Positions 43,569 to 51,799 of a stretch of DNA of 64,000 nucleotides are shown here, piece by piece. The stretch is from Salegentibacter sp. (GTDB lineage Bacteria > Bacteroidota > Bacteroidia > Flavobacteriales > Flavobacteriaceae): positions 1-64,000 of the forward strand of contig JAGXIH010000013.1 in the NCBI GenBank assembly GCA_024635795.1, given 5' to 3'. Below the pieces are notes generated by a model, which saw only the letters and a list, made by a program, of their open reading frames with translations, was not told the origin of the DNA and did not search any database. How positions within the stretch are numbered: position 1 is the stretch's first letter; the number at the start of each line of letters is the position of its first letter. The position numbers were made by a program, and so were the translations under genes.

Positions 43569-44732
43569 ATGAATTATTCAGCAACACTTCAACCGGTAAT
43601 GGAGTCTTATTCTTCAATTAAGGAAAATACAATCGAGGGGCGGTATTTACATTTAGATCATATTCGTCCCTTGCTTAAAAAGCATTCAAGAAATTTCAGA
43701 ATAAAGGAAATCGGAAGATCGGTTTTGGATAAGCCTATTCATCTTGTTGAAATTGGTAAGGGTGAAATAAAGGTGTTGGCCTGGTCACAAATGCATGGAA
43801 ATGAATCCACCACCACAAAGGCTGTCTTTGATCTTTTAAACGCTGCCCATCTTATAAAAGATGATCCTGTGCTGGCTATCATTCTGTCCAGGTGTACAAT
43901 TCGTATTATCCCTATGCTAAATCCCGACGGGGCTAAAGCCTACACCAGGCTTAATGCCAATCAAGTAGATTTAAATCGCGATGCTCAGGATCTTAAAGAG
44001 CCTGAAAGCAAGTTGTTGCGGAGTGAGTTTGATGATTTCAAGCCTGATTTTTGTTTAAATCTTCACGACCAACGTACAATTTTTAGTGCGGGTAATGCAG
44101 CAAAACCAGCGATCTTGTCTTTCCTGACCCCGGCAATGGATACAACCAGGGTTATATTGCCTGAAAGAAAGAAAAGTATGCAGATTATCGCAGGAATCTA
44201 TGCAGACTTAAAAGAAATCTTGCCTGGAAGCATAGGAAGGTATGACGATAGCTATAATATCAATTGTACCGGAGATACTTTTCAAACCGCTAAGGTTCCT
44301 ACAATTTTATTTGAAGCAGGTCATGCTCCCGGAGATTATAAGCGTGAAAAAGTAAGAGAATATGTTTATGCTGCTATGGTTTCAGCTTTGTATGCTATCG
44401 CCTCTGAAAAATTTACTGAAATTAACTATTTGGCTTATGCAAATATCCCTCAAAATGAGAAGCTTTTTAATGATATTATTCTGAAAAATGTATTGATAAA
44501 TAATCAGCAAATGGATGTATCTATTCAATATAAAGAAGAATTAGAGGGGGAGAATATAAAATTGGTACCAATAATTGAAAAAATAGCTCCTGAGATTACA
44601 ACTTTTGCCCATAGGAAAATCGATGGAAAAGGTAAAAATATTGAATTCCCGGAAGTCCCTGAAGTGGGCGAAAACGTTATAGTTAATAAAATTGTCTTAA
44701 ATGGGGGGATTATAGGTCTTAATTGTGAATAA
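43569..44732 (+). CDS. M14-type zinc carboxypeptidase
   Basis: A 387-residue metallopeptidase with the carboxypeptidase A fold. Seen: the zinc motif QMHGNESTTTKAV (His and Glu), the substrate Arg region RIIPMLNPDGAKAYTRLNAN, the third zinc ligand in CLNLHDQRTIF and the catalytic Glu in ILFEAGHAPGDY. There is no signal peptide, so it acts in the cytoplasm, perhaps on peptides or amide-linked small molecules; the substrate is unknown. The frame is open to an ATG at 43551, but that ATG precedes operator 6 and its possible -7 element, so I use 43569. It is divergent from the XRE regulator gene. Confidence 0.85.
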   Translation: MNYSATLQPVMESYSSIKENTIEGRYLHLDHIRPLLKKHSRNFRIKEIGRSVLDKPIHLVEIGKGEIKVLAWSQMHGNESTTTKAVFDLLNAAHLIKDDPVLAIILSRCTIRIIPMLNPDGAKAYTRLNANQVDLNRDAQDLKEPESKLLRSEFDDFKPDFCLNLHDQRTIFSAGNAAKPAILSFLTPAMDTTRVILPERKKSMQIIAGIYADLKEILPGSIGRYDDSYNINCTGDTFQTAKVPTILFEAGHAPGDYKREKVREYVYAAMVSALYAIASEKFTEINYLAYANIPQNEKLFNDIILKNVLINNQQMDVSIQYKEELEGENIKLVPIIEKIAPEITTFAHRKIDGKGKNIEFPEVPEVGENVIVNKIVLNGGIIGLNCE

Positions 44733-44770
44733 TTCTCAAAATACTTAGTAATTATTCAATGATTTTGTAT

Positions 44771-44778
44771 TAATTTTG
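44771..44778 (+). promoter_or_regulatory. -7 promoter element of the Lrp/AsnC gene
   Basis: TAATTTTG fits TAnnTTTG, about 29 bases before the ATG at 44807. The -33 element is weak. Confidence 0.4.
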
Positions 44779-44806
44779 AACTTCATTAAAAAAAGAGATT
44801 TGAAAA

Positions 44807-45286
44807 ATGGCCAAGTTTAAATTAGACGAAACAGACCACCAGATTCTTGATATGCTTATCGAGAATACCCGGACTCCATTTACCGATATTGCAAAAAAAC
44901 TATTAATATCAGCCGGAACCGTTCACGTAAGAGTGAAGAAGATGGAAGAAGCAGGAATTATAACGGGTTCATCCCTGACATTAGACTATAAAAAGCTGGG
45001 TTACGCCTTTATCGCTTATGTAGGTGTATTCCTTAAGAACACTTCTCAAACAAAATTCGTTTTAGAGAGAATAAACGAAATTCCATTTGTAACAGTAGCT
45101 CACGTTACTACCGGAAAATTCAATGTTTTTTGTAAAATTAGAGCTCGAAATACACAACATGCCAAAGAGATTATCTTTCAATTAGATGATATCGAGGGAG
45201 TTTACCGAACAGAAACTATGATCTCTCTGGAAGAGAGTCTGAACGATAAAAAACGTTTAATGCATTCAATTTTTCAGAATTTGTAA
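44807..45286 (+). CDS. Lrp/AsnC family transcriptional regulator
   Basis: A 159-residue regulator of the feast/famine class. Residues about 5-60 form the winged helix-turn-helix (DHQILDMLIENTRTPFTDIA, LISAGTVHVRVKKMEEAGI), and about 65-145 form the RAM/ACT-like effector domain (GYAFIAYVGVFLK, VTVAHVTTGKFNVFC and IEGVYRTETMISL). Such proteins form dimers and larger rings and usually sense an amino acid; the ligand is unknown. It lies 74 bases after the M14 peptidase on the same strand and has its own -7 element and a strong terminator. Confidence 0.95.
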   Translation: MAKFKLDETDHQILDMLIENTRTPFTDIAKKLLISAGTVHVRVKKMEEAGIITGSSLTLDYKKLGYAFIAYVGVFLKNTSQTKFVLERINEIPFVTVAHVTTGKFNVFCKIRARNTQHAKEIIFQLDDIEGVYRTETMISLEESLNDKKRLMHSIFQNL

Positions 45287-45305
45287 AGCGTCCTAAACTT
45301 TTACT

Positions 45306-45343
45306 AAAAACCCTTTAAACTTCTCTGTTTAAAGGGTTTTTTT
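45306..45343 (+). terminator. Rho-independent terminator of the Lrp/AsnC gene
   Basis: AAAAACCCTTTAAAC and GTTTAAAGGGTTTTT pair around a 7-base loop and end in a T run, 20 bases after the stop. Confidence 0.9.
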
Positions 45344-45372
45344 ATAAATTTAAATAAACACCAATTAAGATT

Positions 45373-47946
45373 ATGCATAGAGAACCAAAACTGGAAAGAT
45401 TTAATGAGAGTGTACTTGCGAAATATCAGGTTTATAATAGCATTTTTCTAACCTTACCCTTTGATGACATTAAGAAAACAGGGGCTTTGTTGCCTTTGTT
45501 TCTGGAGATTTGTGAGGCTGGCTTTGCCAAGAACAAAAATCCTTCAGAAATAATTGAAACCTTTTTTGATAAATACCAGGAAGATCCTTCAGAAGATGAA
45601 AAAATAAGCCTGCTTTTTAGGTTTATTCAGTATATAGAAAGACAGGTAGTATTGTTTGACGCTATTGAAGATGCATCCTTTCCTGTAGTTAACAATATGG
45701 ATGGGCATGGAACTCTTAGGAATGTTAAAGAGGAAGCTGAAGCGGCCAATAAAACCTCTGAGCTTAGGGATTATTTAAAACGATTTAAGGTGCGACCTAC
45801 CCTTACGGCACACCCTACACAGTTTTATCCCGGCGCAGTGTTGGGAATCATTACCGATCTGGATAAAGCAGTGCAAAAAAACGACCTAACCACAATAAAA
45901 AATCTATTGGCGCAACTGGGTAAAACCCCGTTTTTTAAGAAAGAGAAACCTTCGCCATACGATGAGGCAGTAAGCCTTATCTGGTATTTTGAGAATGTAT
46001 TTTACCAGAGTGTAAGTCAGATCTATAATTATATTCAGCAGAATATTTTTGAGGGAGAAGATCCTGGAAATCAAGTTATCAATCTGGGATTCTGGCCAGG
46101 AGGAGACCGGGATGGAAATCCTTTTGTAACCACCGAGATCACTCTTAAGGTAGCTAAGAGACTTCGTTCTACAATTCTTTTGAATTACTATAGAGATCTA
46201 AGAAACTTAAAGCGCCGTTTGACTTTTAGCGAGGTTGATGAAATTATTTCTGAAATAGAACCTAAGCTGTATGCCAGCGCTATTTCTAAAACAGGAAAGA
46301 TTAAAATATCACTTGAAGAGCTGAAGTCTAAGTTGCATAAAATCAGAGGTATTGTTATAGGTAAACATCAGTCTTTATTTTTAGAGGAAGTAGATGATCT
46401 TCTCAATAAGATCAATCTCTTTGGGTATCATTTTGGTACTCTGGATATTCGTCAGGATTCCAGTAAACACATTGAGGTTGTTGAGGAGCTTGAACAATAT
46501 AAACCCGATCTCTTCGGAAAAAAATATTTCGATTTAACTGAGGAGGAGCAAATTGATGCCTTAACCAAGGTTCAGGGGAATATGGATCCGGAGAATCTGG
46601 AAGAAGGTATGGCTAAGGCTACCTTGTCTTCGATATATGCGATGCAAAGCATCCAGCAAACCAATGGAGAGAACGGAGCTAACCGATATATTATAAGTAA
46701 TTGCGGAAGCGTACAGGAAGTATTACAGCCTTTTGCGTTTATGAGGTTATGTGATTGGGAGAAGCCAACGGTAGACATTATTCCATTGTTTGAAACCGTG
46801 CCCGATCTTAGGAAGGCGCATGAGGTAATGGAAGTACTGTATACAAATCCGGTATATAAAGAGCATCTTAAGCGTCGCGGAAACAAACAGACTATTATGC
46901 TTGGTTTTAGCGATGGAACTAAGGATGGTGGTTACTTAATGGCTAACTGGAGTATATATAAGGCTAAGGAAATGCTTACCGAGATTTCAAGAAAATATGA
47001 TATAAAAGTTGTTTTCTTTGATGGTCGGGGAGGACCACCTGCTCGGGGAGGAGGAAAAACCCACCAGTTTTACGCTTCTTTGGGTCCAGGCATAGAAAAT
47101 GAAGAGATTCAGCTTACGGTGCAGGGACAAACCATTAGTTCTAATTTTGGTACCCAGGATAGCTGTCGCTATAATCTGGAACAGTTGCTGAGTTCAGGGG
47201 TTTCTAACGAAATTTTGAGCGAAGGCAAAAATGTCTTTTCAGAAGAAGACAGGAAAACTATGAATAACCTGGCGGAAATTAGTTATACAACTTATACCGA
47301 TTTCAAACAGCACCCAAAATTTATTCCTTACCTGGAACAAATGAGTACGCTGAAATATTATGCGAAAACCAATATAGGTAGTCGCCCTTCGAAAAGAAAT
47401 AAATCTGCAGAGCTAAACTTATCCGATCTAAGAGCGATTCCATTTGTTGGAAGCTGGAGTCAGTTGAAGCAAAATGTTCCCGGATTTTTTGGAGTTGGTA
47501 CTGCGATGGAGCATTACGAAAAAGAAGGAGAGTTTGACAAGGTGAAACACCTCTACGATAATTCAGTATTTTTCAAGACTTTGCTGGAAAACAGTATGAT
47601 GAGTCTTACAAAGTCATTCTTTGCTTTAACCTCCTATATGAAAGATGATGAGCAATTCGGAGAATTCTGGCAGCTGATTTATGAAGAATATGAGCGTACG
47701 AAAAGAATGCTGCTTAAGGTTACCGGTTACAAAGAATTACTGGAAAATCAACCAGCAGGAAAAGCCTCAATACAGGCCCGGGAACGCATCGTATTGCCTT
47801 TACTAACCATTCAGCAACATGCTTTACGGAGAGTTCAGGAATTACAAAGACAGGGTAAAGCTTCTGAAGAATTGCTTGAGGTCTATGAAAAGATGGTTAC
47901 CCGATCTCTATATGGTAATATTAATGCAAGTAGAAATTCCGCATAA
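45373..47946 (+). CDS. ppc: phosphoenolpyruvate carboxylase
   Basis: Fixes bicarbonate on PEP to make oxaloacetate, refilling the citric acid cycle. The 857 residues show the catalytic His in VRPTLTAHPTQFYPG, the PEP-binding region FGTLDIRQDS, the loop FFDGRGGPPARGGGK with the essential Arg, SRPSKRNKSAELNLSDLRAIP, and the C-terminal tail ending in NINASRNSA, near the allosteric site. The Glu after HPT is Gln here (HPTQ) and the GRGGxxGRGGGP loop has Ala and Lys, a Bacteroidetes-type pattern. It ends with TAATG overlap to the DinB-like gene; DinB-like and YihY genes follow in the same run. Confidence 0.95.
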   Translation: MHREPKLERFNESVLAKYQVYNSIFLTLPFDDIKKTGALLPLFLEICEAGFAKNKNPSEIIETFFDKYQEDPSEDEKISLLFRFIQYIERQVVLFDAIEDASFPVVNNMDGHGTLRNVKEEAEAANKTSELRDYLKRFKVRPTLTAHPTQFYPGAVLGIITDLDKAVQKNDLTTIKNLLAQLGKTPFFKKEKPSPYDEAVSLIWYFENVFYQSVSQIYNYIQQNIFEGEDPGNQVINLGFWPGGDRDGNPFVTTEITLKVAKRLRSTILLNYYRDLRNLKRRLTFSEVDEIISEIEPKLYASAISKTGKIKISLEELKSKLHKIRGIVIGKHQSLFLEEVDDLLNKINLFGYHFGTLDIRQDSSKHIEVVEELEQYKPDLFGKKYFDLTEEEQIDALTKVQGNMDPENLEEGMAKATLSSIYAMQSIQQTNGENGANRYIISNCGSVQEVLQPFAFMRLCDWEKPTVDIIPLFETVPDLRKAHEVMEVLYTNPVYKEHLKRRGNKQTIMLGFSDGTKDGGYLMANWSIYKAKEMLTEISRKYDIKVVFFDGRGGPPARGGGKTHQFYASLGPGIENEEIQLTVQGQTISSNFGTQDSCRYNLEQLLSSGVSNEILSEGKNVFSEEDRKTMNNLAEISYTTYTDFKQHPKFIPYLEQMSTLKYYAKTNIGSRPSKRNKSAELNLSDLRAIPFVGSWSQLKQNVPGFFGVGTAMEHYEKEGEFDKVKHLYDNSVFFKTLLENSMMSLTKSFFALTSYMKDDEQFGEFWQLIYEEYERTKRMLLKVTGYKELLENQPAGKASIQARERIVLPLLTIQQHALRRVQELQRQGKASEELLEVYEKMVTRSLYGNINASRNSA

Positions 47947-48467
47947 TGAAAGTTTCAGATTTAAATAAAGAAGATTATCACGAATTTTATCAAACCTATA
48001 TAGATAAGCTTCCCGGCGATAAGACGCTGGGAAGTTTACTTAAGGAAAATCAAGAAGATCTTCGGGAAGTGCTTAGCATTGTTACTCCGGAAAAACTAAG
48101 TTTTAGTTATGCCACCGGAAAATGGACCCTGGCAGAAGTGCTTCAGCATATGATAGACGTGGAGCGCATTTTTCAGTACCGGGCCCTTTGCATAGCCAGG
48201 AATGATAAAGCATCTCTTCCGGGATTTGATCACGATGCCTATGTCCCTGAATCGGCCGCAAACCGGCGGGATCTGGAAAGCCTTAAAACAGAATTTAAAA
48301 ATGTAAGAAGTTCGGGTATTGATCTTTATATGAGTTTTTCTGAAGAAATGCTTCAGCGCAAAGGAATGGTGAATAATAACACTACCAGCGCCGGTGCTAT
48401 AGGTTTTATAACCATAGGCCACACCATTCACCATCTGGAGCTTTTGAAGAAAAAGTACCTGATATGA
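47946..48467 (+). CDS. DinB-like metal-dependent protein
   Basis: A 173-residue four-helix bundle protein of the DinB/YfiT group. The putative metal ligands are His in LAEVLQHMIDVERIF and the pair in IGHTIHHLELLKKKY (HxxxH-like). Family members include thiol-transferases and uncharacterised stress proteins; which activity this one has cannot be read from the sequence. It starts one base inside the ppc stop (TAATG) and overlaps yihY by 4 bases, so it is co-translated with both, although no functional link between ppc and it is known. Confidence 0.88.
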   Translation: MKVSDLNKEDYHEFYQTYIDKLPGDKTLGSLLKENQEDLREVLSIVTPEKLSFSYATGKWTLAEVLQHMIDVERIFQYRALCIARNDKASLPGFDHDAYVPESAANRRDLESLKTEFKNVRSSGIDLYMSFSEEMLQRKGMVNNNTTSAGAIGFITIGHTIHHLELLKKKYLI

Positions 48468-49477
48468 ATTTTCTAAAGACCTTCTTTAGTTTACTGAAAA
48501 AGGCTTATTTCAGCTGGAACCGCAACGAACCTTATGCAAGGAGTGCCACCATAGCATATTATACCTTATTTTCTTTACCCTCCTTACTTATTATCGTGGT
48601 GACAATTGCGAGTTACTTTTTTAAACGGGAGAAGGTTCAGGTCCGTATCACTGATGAAATAGGGGAGTTTATTGGTCAGGATTCAGCACAGGCTATAGAA
48701 GCCATCGTCACCAATGCTGCACTTTCAGGAGACTCTTCCTGGGCAATTATTTTAGGAATTGGTTTGTTACTTTTTGGTGCTACCGGAGTATTTTTTCAGC
48801 TAAAGAAAGCGATGAATAATATTTGGAATGTGGCAGCCAAAAAGTCAAATTTTATGCAATTAATCCTGGACAGAATTATTTCTTTTGGAATGGTGCTGGT
48901 TATTGGCTTACTCCTGCTGGTTTCTATGGTGATTTCTGCAATACTGAAAATTTTAAGCGATCATATAGACCAATTCGCGCCCGAGGTAAGCGGTTTTATG
49001 GTTGATGCCACTAATTTTCTTATTTCGTTTTTAATTGTTACAACCCTTTTTGCTGCAGTTTTTAAATTGCTTCCTGATATTAAAATAAGGTGGCGAATAA
49101 CCTATTTGGGCGCAGCGCTAACTACCTTCTTATTTTTAATAGGTGAAAAAATACTTGGTTTTTACTTTGGCAGTAGTGAACCAGCCTCGGTTTATGGCGG
49201 TGCCTCCTCTGTTGTTTTAATACTTTTATGGGTTTATTATACCTGTCTCATCCTTTTCTTTGGTGCAGAATTCACGGTTCAGTATGCCTTACACAGGAAT
49301 GAAAAGGTTGTACCGAATAAATATGGAGAACCTGCGATCTACCAGGAGATGAAAAAACTGGAACAGAGACGTGTGCAACTTCAGGAAGAAAAAAGAATAA
49401 TCGATACTCTTAAAAGTAACCTGAACCTGGAGGAAGAAGACAAGAATTCAGATAAGGAAGATTCAGCAAAAAAATAA
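48464..49477 (+). CDS. YihY/virulence factor BrkB family membrane protein
   Basis: A 337-residue inner-membrane protein with six predicted helices (about 34-54, 93-115, 136-160, 180-200, 210-232, 245-270). Family features: ARSATIAYYTLFSLPSLLIIV near the start, GATGVFFQLKKAMNNIWNV in the middle, and the C-terminal helix LILLWVYYTCLILFFGAEFT. A charged coiled-coil tail follows (about 290-337). The family was once called RNase BN and BrkB; its molecular function is still not settled. It overlaps the DinB-like gene by 4 bases. Confidence 0.92.
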   Translation: MNFLKTFFSLLKKAYFSWNRNEPYARSATIAYYTLFSLPSLLIIVVTIASYFFKREKVQVRITDEIGEFIGQDSAQAIEAIVTNAALSGDSSWAIILGIGLLLFGATGVFFQLKKAMNNIWNVAAKKSNFMQLILDRIISFGMVLVIGLLLLVSMVISAILKILSDHIDQFAPEVSGFMVDATNFLISFLIVTTLFAAVFKLLPDIKIRWRITYLGAALTTFLFLIGEKILGFYFGSSEPASVYGGASSVVLILLWVYYTCLILFFGAEFTVQYALHRNEKVVPNKYGEPAIYQEMKKLEQRRVQLQEEKRIIDTLKSNLNLEEEDKNSDKEDSAKK

Positions 49478-49566
49478 ACGGCTGTCCTTGCCTTTATTAA
49501 TAAAGTTTAACTTTAGACCCTTGTTTTTTTATAAAGGCCTTAATACCTATTAGCGCTTGTGATGTT

Positions 49567-49574
49567 TATCTTTG
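49567..49574 (+). promoter_or_regulatory. -7 promoter element of the DJ-1/PfpI gene
   Basis: TATCTTTG fits TAnnTTTG. It excludes the TTG at 49572 as a start codon of the gene below, since that TTG is part of the element. No good -33 element was found. Confidence 0.45.
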
Positions 49575-49598
49575 AGTCAAACCGAAAAAGATATAATT

Positions 49599-50147
49599 AT
49601 GGAAAAGAAAGTTGCAATTTTAGCTACAAATGGATTTGAAGAATCTGAATTGAAATCTCCAAAAGAAGCAATGGAGAAAGAAGGTTTTAAAGTTGATATT
49701 ATCAGTATTGAAAAAGGAAAGATCAAAGGTTGGGCCGATGGAGGCTGGAGTGGTGAAGTAGAAGTAGACCATGCAGTTAAAGAGGTGAGTGCAAAAGATT
49801 ATAACGGACTTGTTCTTCCGGGCGGGGTAATGAATCCCGATACTTTGAGAAGAGACGAAGACGTTTTGACATTTGTGCGGGATTTCTTTAAACAGAAAAA
49901 ACCAGTTGGAGCAATCTGCCATGCAGGATGGACTCTTATCGAAGCTGATGTGGTCAAAGGTAGGACCATGACCTCTTACGGTTCTATTAAAACCGACCTG
50001 AAAAACGCCGGCGCCAACTGGGTAGACAAGGAAGTGGTTGTTGATGAAGGCTTTGTGACCAGCCGAAATCCGAATGATCTACCAGCTTTTAATGGCAAGA
50101 TTATTGAAGAGATTAAAGAAGGCAGACACGATATGCAACACGCGTAG
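49599..50147 (+). CDS. DJ-1/PfpI family protein (type 1 glutamine amidotransferase-like)
   Basis: A 182-residue protein of the PfpI/DJ-1 fold. Seen: VAILATNGFEESELKSPKEA with the conserved Glu, DYNGLVLPGGVMNPDTLR and the nucleophile elbow GAICHAGWTLIEA with the Cys-His pair. Family members act as glyoxalases, deglycases or chaperones; this one is close to the stress-induced YhbO/PfpI group. The frame is open to a TTG at 49572, but that codon lies in the -7 element, so the ATG at 49599 is taken. It stands alone; a hairpin terminator follows. Confidence 0.92.
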   Translation: MEKKVAILATNGFEESELKSPKEAMEKEGFKVDIISIEKGKIKGWADGGWSGEVEVDHAVKEVSAKDYNGLVLPGGVMNPDTLRRDEDVLTFVRDFFKQKKPVGAICHAGWTLIEADVVKGRTMTSYGSIKTDLKNAGANWVDKEVVVDEGFVTSRNPNDLPAFNGKIIEEIKEGRHDMQHA

Positions 50148-50171
50148 GGACTTAGATTGCTATGAAAAAGA

Positions 50172-50216
50172 AAAGAGGCCGTCTAAAAAGTGATTTTTGG
50201 ACGGCCTCTTCATTTT
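50172..50216. terminator. bidirectional terminator between convergent genes
   Basis: AAGAGGCCGTC and GACGGCCTCTT form a GC-rich stem, with a second A/T stem inside its loop (AAAAA / TTTTT). It lies between the DJ-1/PfpI gene and the convergent acidic protein gene. Confidence 0.85.
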
Positions 50217-50236
50217 ATACTACTAATTCTGTGAAT

Positions 50237-50548
50237 TCAATGATCGTCTTCGGTATCTTCCTCTTCAACTTCGGCGGTTTTTTCAGGAATTTCAACTATA
50301 GGTTCGTTAAAATCTGAATCGTCATAATAATCTTCATCGAAATTGGCCATGGTATTTTCAAGGCGTGTGCTCACTTTCACCAAATACACGGTATCCTCGG
50401 TTTTAACTTCAACCGCTTCAACCGTTTCTTTCTTAGCATTTTTAAACGAGATCACCTGGCCGTCATCATATCCATCAGGGTACTTTTCTACCAGGAGACT
50501 AAGTATTTCTGGCGTAAGCTTTTTGTAATCAACAATTATTCTTTTCAT
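50237..50548 (-). CDS. small acidic conserved protein, unknown function
   Basis: A 103-residue soluble protein. The N-terminal part (about 1-60) looks folded: KRIIVDYKKLTPEILSLLVEKYP, GQVISFKNAKKETVEAVEV and DTVYLVKVS. The C-terminal 40 residues are highly acidic (many Asp and Glu) and probably unstructured. I recognise it as a conserved flavobacterial protein without a known role. It is monocistronic on the minus strand, 78 bases upstream of aroB's end in orientation, with a shared terminator to the right end. Confidence 0.75.
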   Translation of the reverse strand: MKRIIVDYKKLTPEILSLLVEKYPDGYDDGQVISFKNAKKETVEAVEVKTEDTVYLVKVSTRLENTMANFDEDYYDDSDFNEPIVEIPEKTAEVEEEDTEDDH

Positions 50549-50626
50549 AGAGCGAATGGTTTCTACAATAATAACAAAAAAACTATCTGATTTATATTTT
50601 AAATAAAACTATTAATTTTTTAAAAA

Positions 50627-51694
50627 TCAAGCTTTCCCATAAAAATCGAATGCTTTATAGATCACATCATTAGGTACAAGGCAGTCAATGAGAGGTTTTC
50701 CAATGTCTTCCAGCAGCACGAAATTTATTTTCCCGAATTCATTTTTCTTATCATACTTCATTAAATCGATTATTTCTGTGATATCCCGGTCCTCAAATTC
50801 TACTTTCCCATACATATCGAGTATGCTCCTGGTAATCTGCTGCATTTTTTTCTTAGGAAATTTCTTTAATTCTGAAGAAATAAATGTTGCCAGAATCATT
50901 CCAATCGCAACGGCTTCACCGTGTAGCAGCCTGGTTTTAGTAGCGTGAGTAAGAAAATAAGATTCAATGGCATGTCCCAAAGTATGCCCGTAGTTAAGGG
51001 TTTTTCGAAGATCTTTTTCTTCAGGGTCACGGGCTACAATTTCAGCTTTGATGTTTACAGATTCTTCAATTATTTTATCGAGATCTTCCAGATTAAGCTC
51101 TGACAGAGCTGTTAATTTATTCCAATATGCTTCATCCTTAATAAGGCCGTGCTTTAAAATTTCGGCCAGGCCGCTTCGCATTTCATTGGCAGGAAGACTT
51201 TTTAGATAACCAGGATCTATTAAAACCATTTTAGCATTATTAATCACTCCAATTTGGTTTTTAAGATTTCCCAGGTCCACGCCGGTTTTTCCTCCCACCG
51301 AAGCGTCTACCATAGCTAAAAGCGTTGTAGGAATATTAATGTAGGGAATTCCTCGTTTAAAACAAGAGGCTACAAAGCCACCAAGATCTGTAACCACGCC
51401 GCCGCCAAGGTTTAACATCAGGCTTTTCCGGTCGGCTCCCAATTCAGAAAGCACATTCCAGATCTGGCTGCAGGTTTCCAGATTCTTATGAGTTTCCCCG
51501 GCTTCCATTTCTATAACTTCAATAGGTATTTCTGTTGTAAGCCTTGCAAGAAAGATGGAAAGGCAAAAATTATGGGTATTGGAATCAACCAGAATAAAAA
51601 TTTTTGACGCCTTGTTTTCGGCCAAATAAGTAGCGAGTTTTTCGTAGGCATTTTCCCTGTAAAAAACAGGGGCACCAATTGCCATTTTTGCCAT
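50627..51694 (-). CDS. aroB: 3-dehydroquinate synthase
   Basis: Second enzyme of the shikimate pathway: converts DAHP to 3-dehydroquinate, with NAD and a divalent metal. The 355 residues contain the NAD and substrate-binding motif GGGVVTDLGGFVASCF, PTTLLAMVDASVGGKTGVDL with the active-site Lys/Asp, and the metal ligands in GLAEILKHGLI (Glu), RKTLNYGHTLGHAIES (His) and LLHGEAVAIGM (His). It is divergent from the proline dehydrogenase gene. ATG codons at 51694 and 51685 are both possible starts. No other aro gene is adjacent. Confidence 0.96.
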   Translation of the reverse strand: MAKMAIGAPVFYRENAYEKLATYLAENKASKIFILVDSNTHNFCLSIFLARLTTEIPIEVIEMEAGETHKNLETCSQIWNVLSELGADRKSLMLNLGGGVVTDLGGFVASCFKRGIPYINIPTTLLAMVDASVGGKTGVDLGNLKNQIGVINNAKMVLIDPGYLKSLPANEMRSGLAEILKHGLIKDEAYWNKLTALSELNLEDLDKIIEESVNIKAEIVARDPEEKDLRKTLNYGHTLGHAIESYFLTHATKTRLLHGEAVAIGMILATFISSELKKFPKKKMQQITRSILDMYGKVEFEDRDITEIIDLMKYDKKNEFGKINFVLLEDIGKPLIDCLVPNDVIYKAFDFYGKA

Positions 51695-51772
51695 AATTTA
51701 TAAGGTTTTAAACATCTTTAAAGAAGCTCCGAAAATAAGCAGAAATATTCAAAAAAATCAAACCTTCTGTTT

Positions 51773-51780
51773 TATCTTTG
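51773..51780 (+). promoter_or_regulatory. -7 promoter element of the proline dehydrogenase gene
   Basis: TATCTTTG fits TAnnTTTG and stands directly before an 18-bp perfect palindrome. Transcription would begin inside the palindrome. The -33 element is poor. Confidence 0.5.
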
Positions 51781-51798
51781 TTATTAGAATTCTAATAA
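51781..51798. repeat. perfect 18-bp palindrome in the proline dehydrogenase leader
   Basis: TTATTAGAATTCTAATAA, a perfect inverted repeat with no loop, one base before the ATG at 51800 and abutting the -7 element. Its placement over the predicted transcription start suits a repressor operator; it could also fold in the RNA. Confidence 0.6.
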
Positions 51799-51799
51799 C

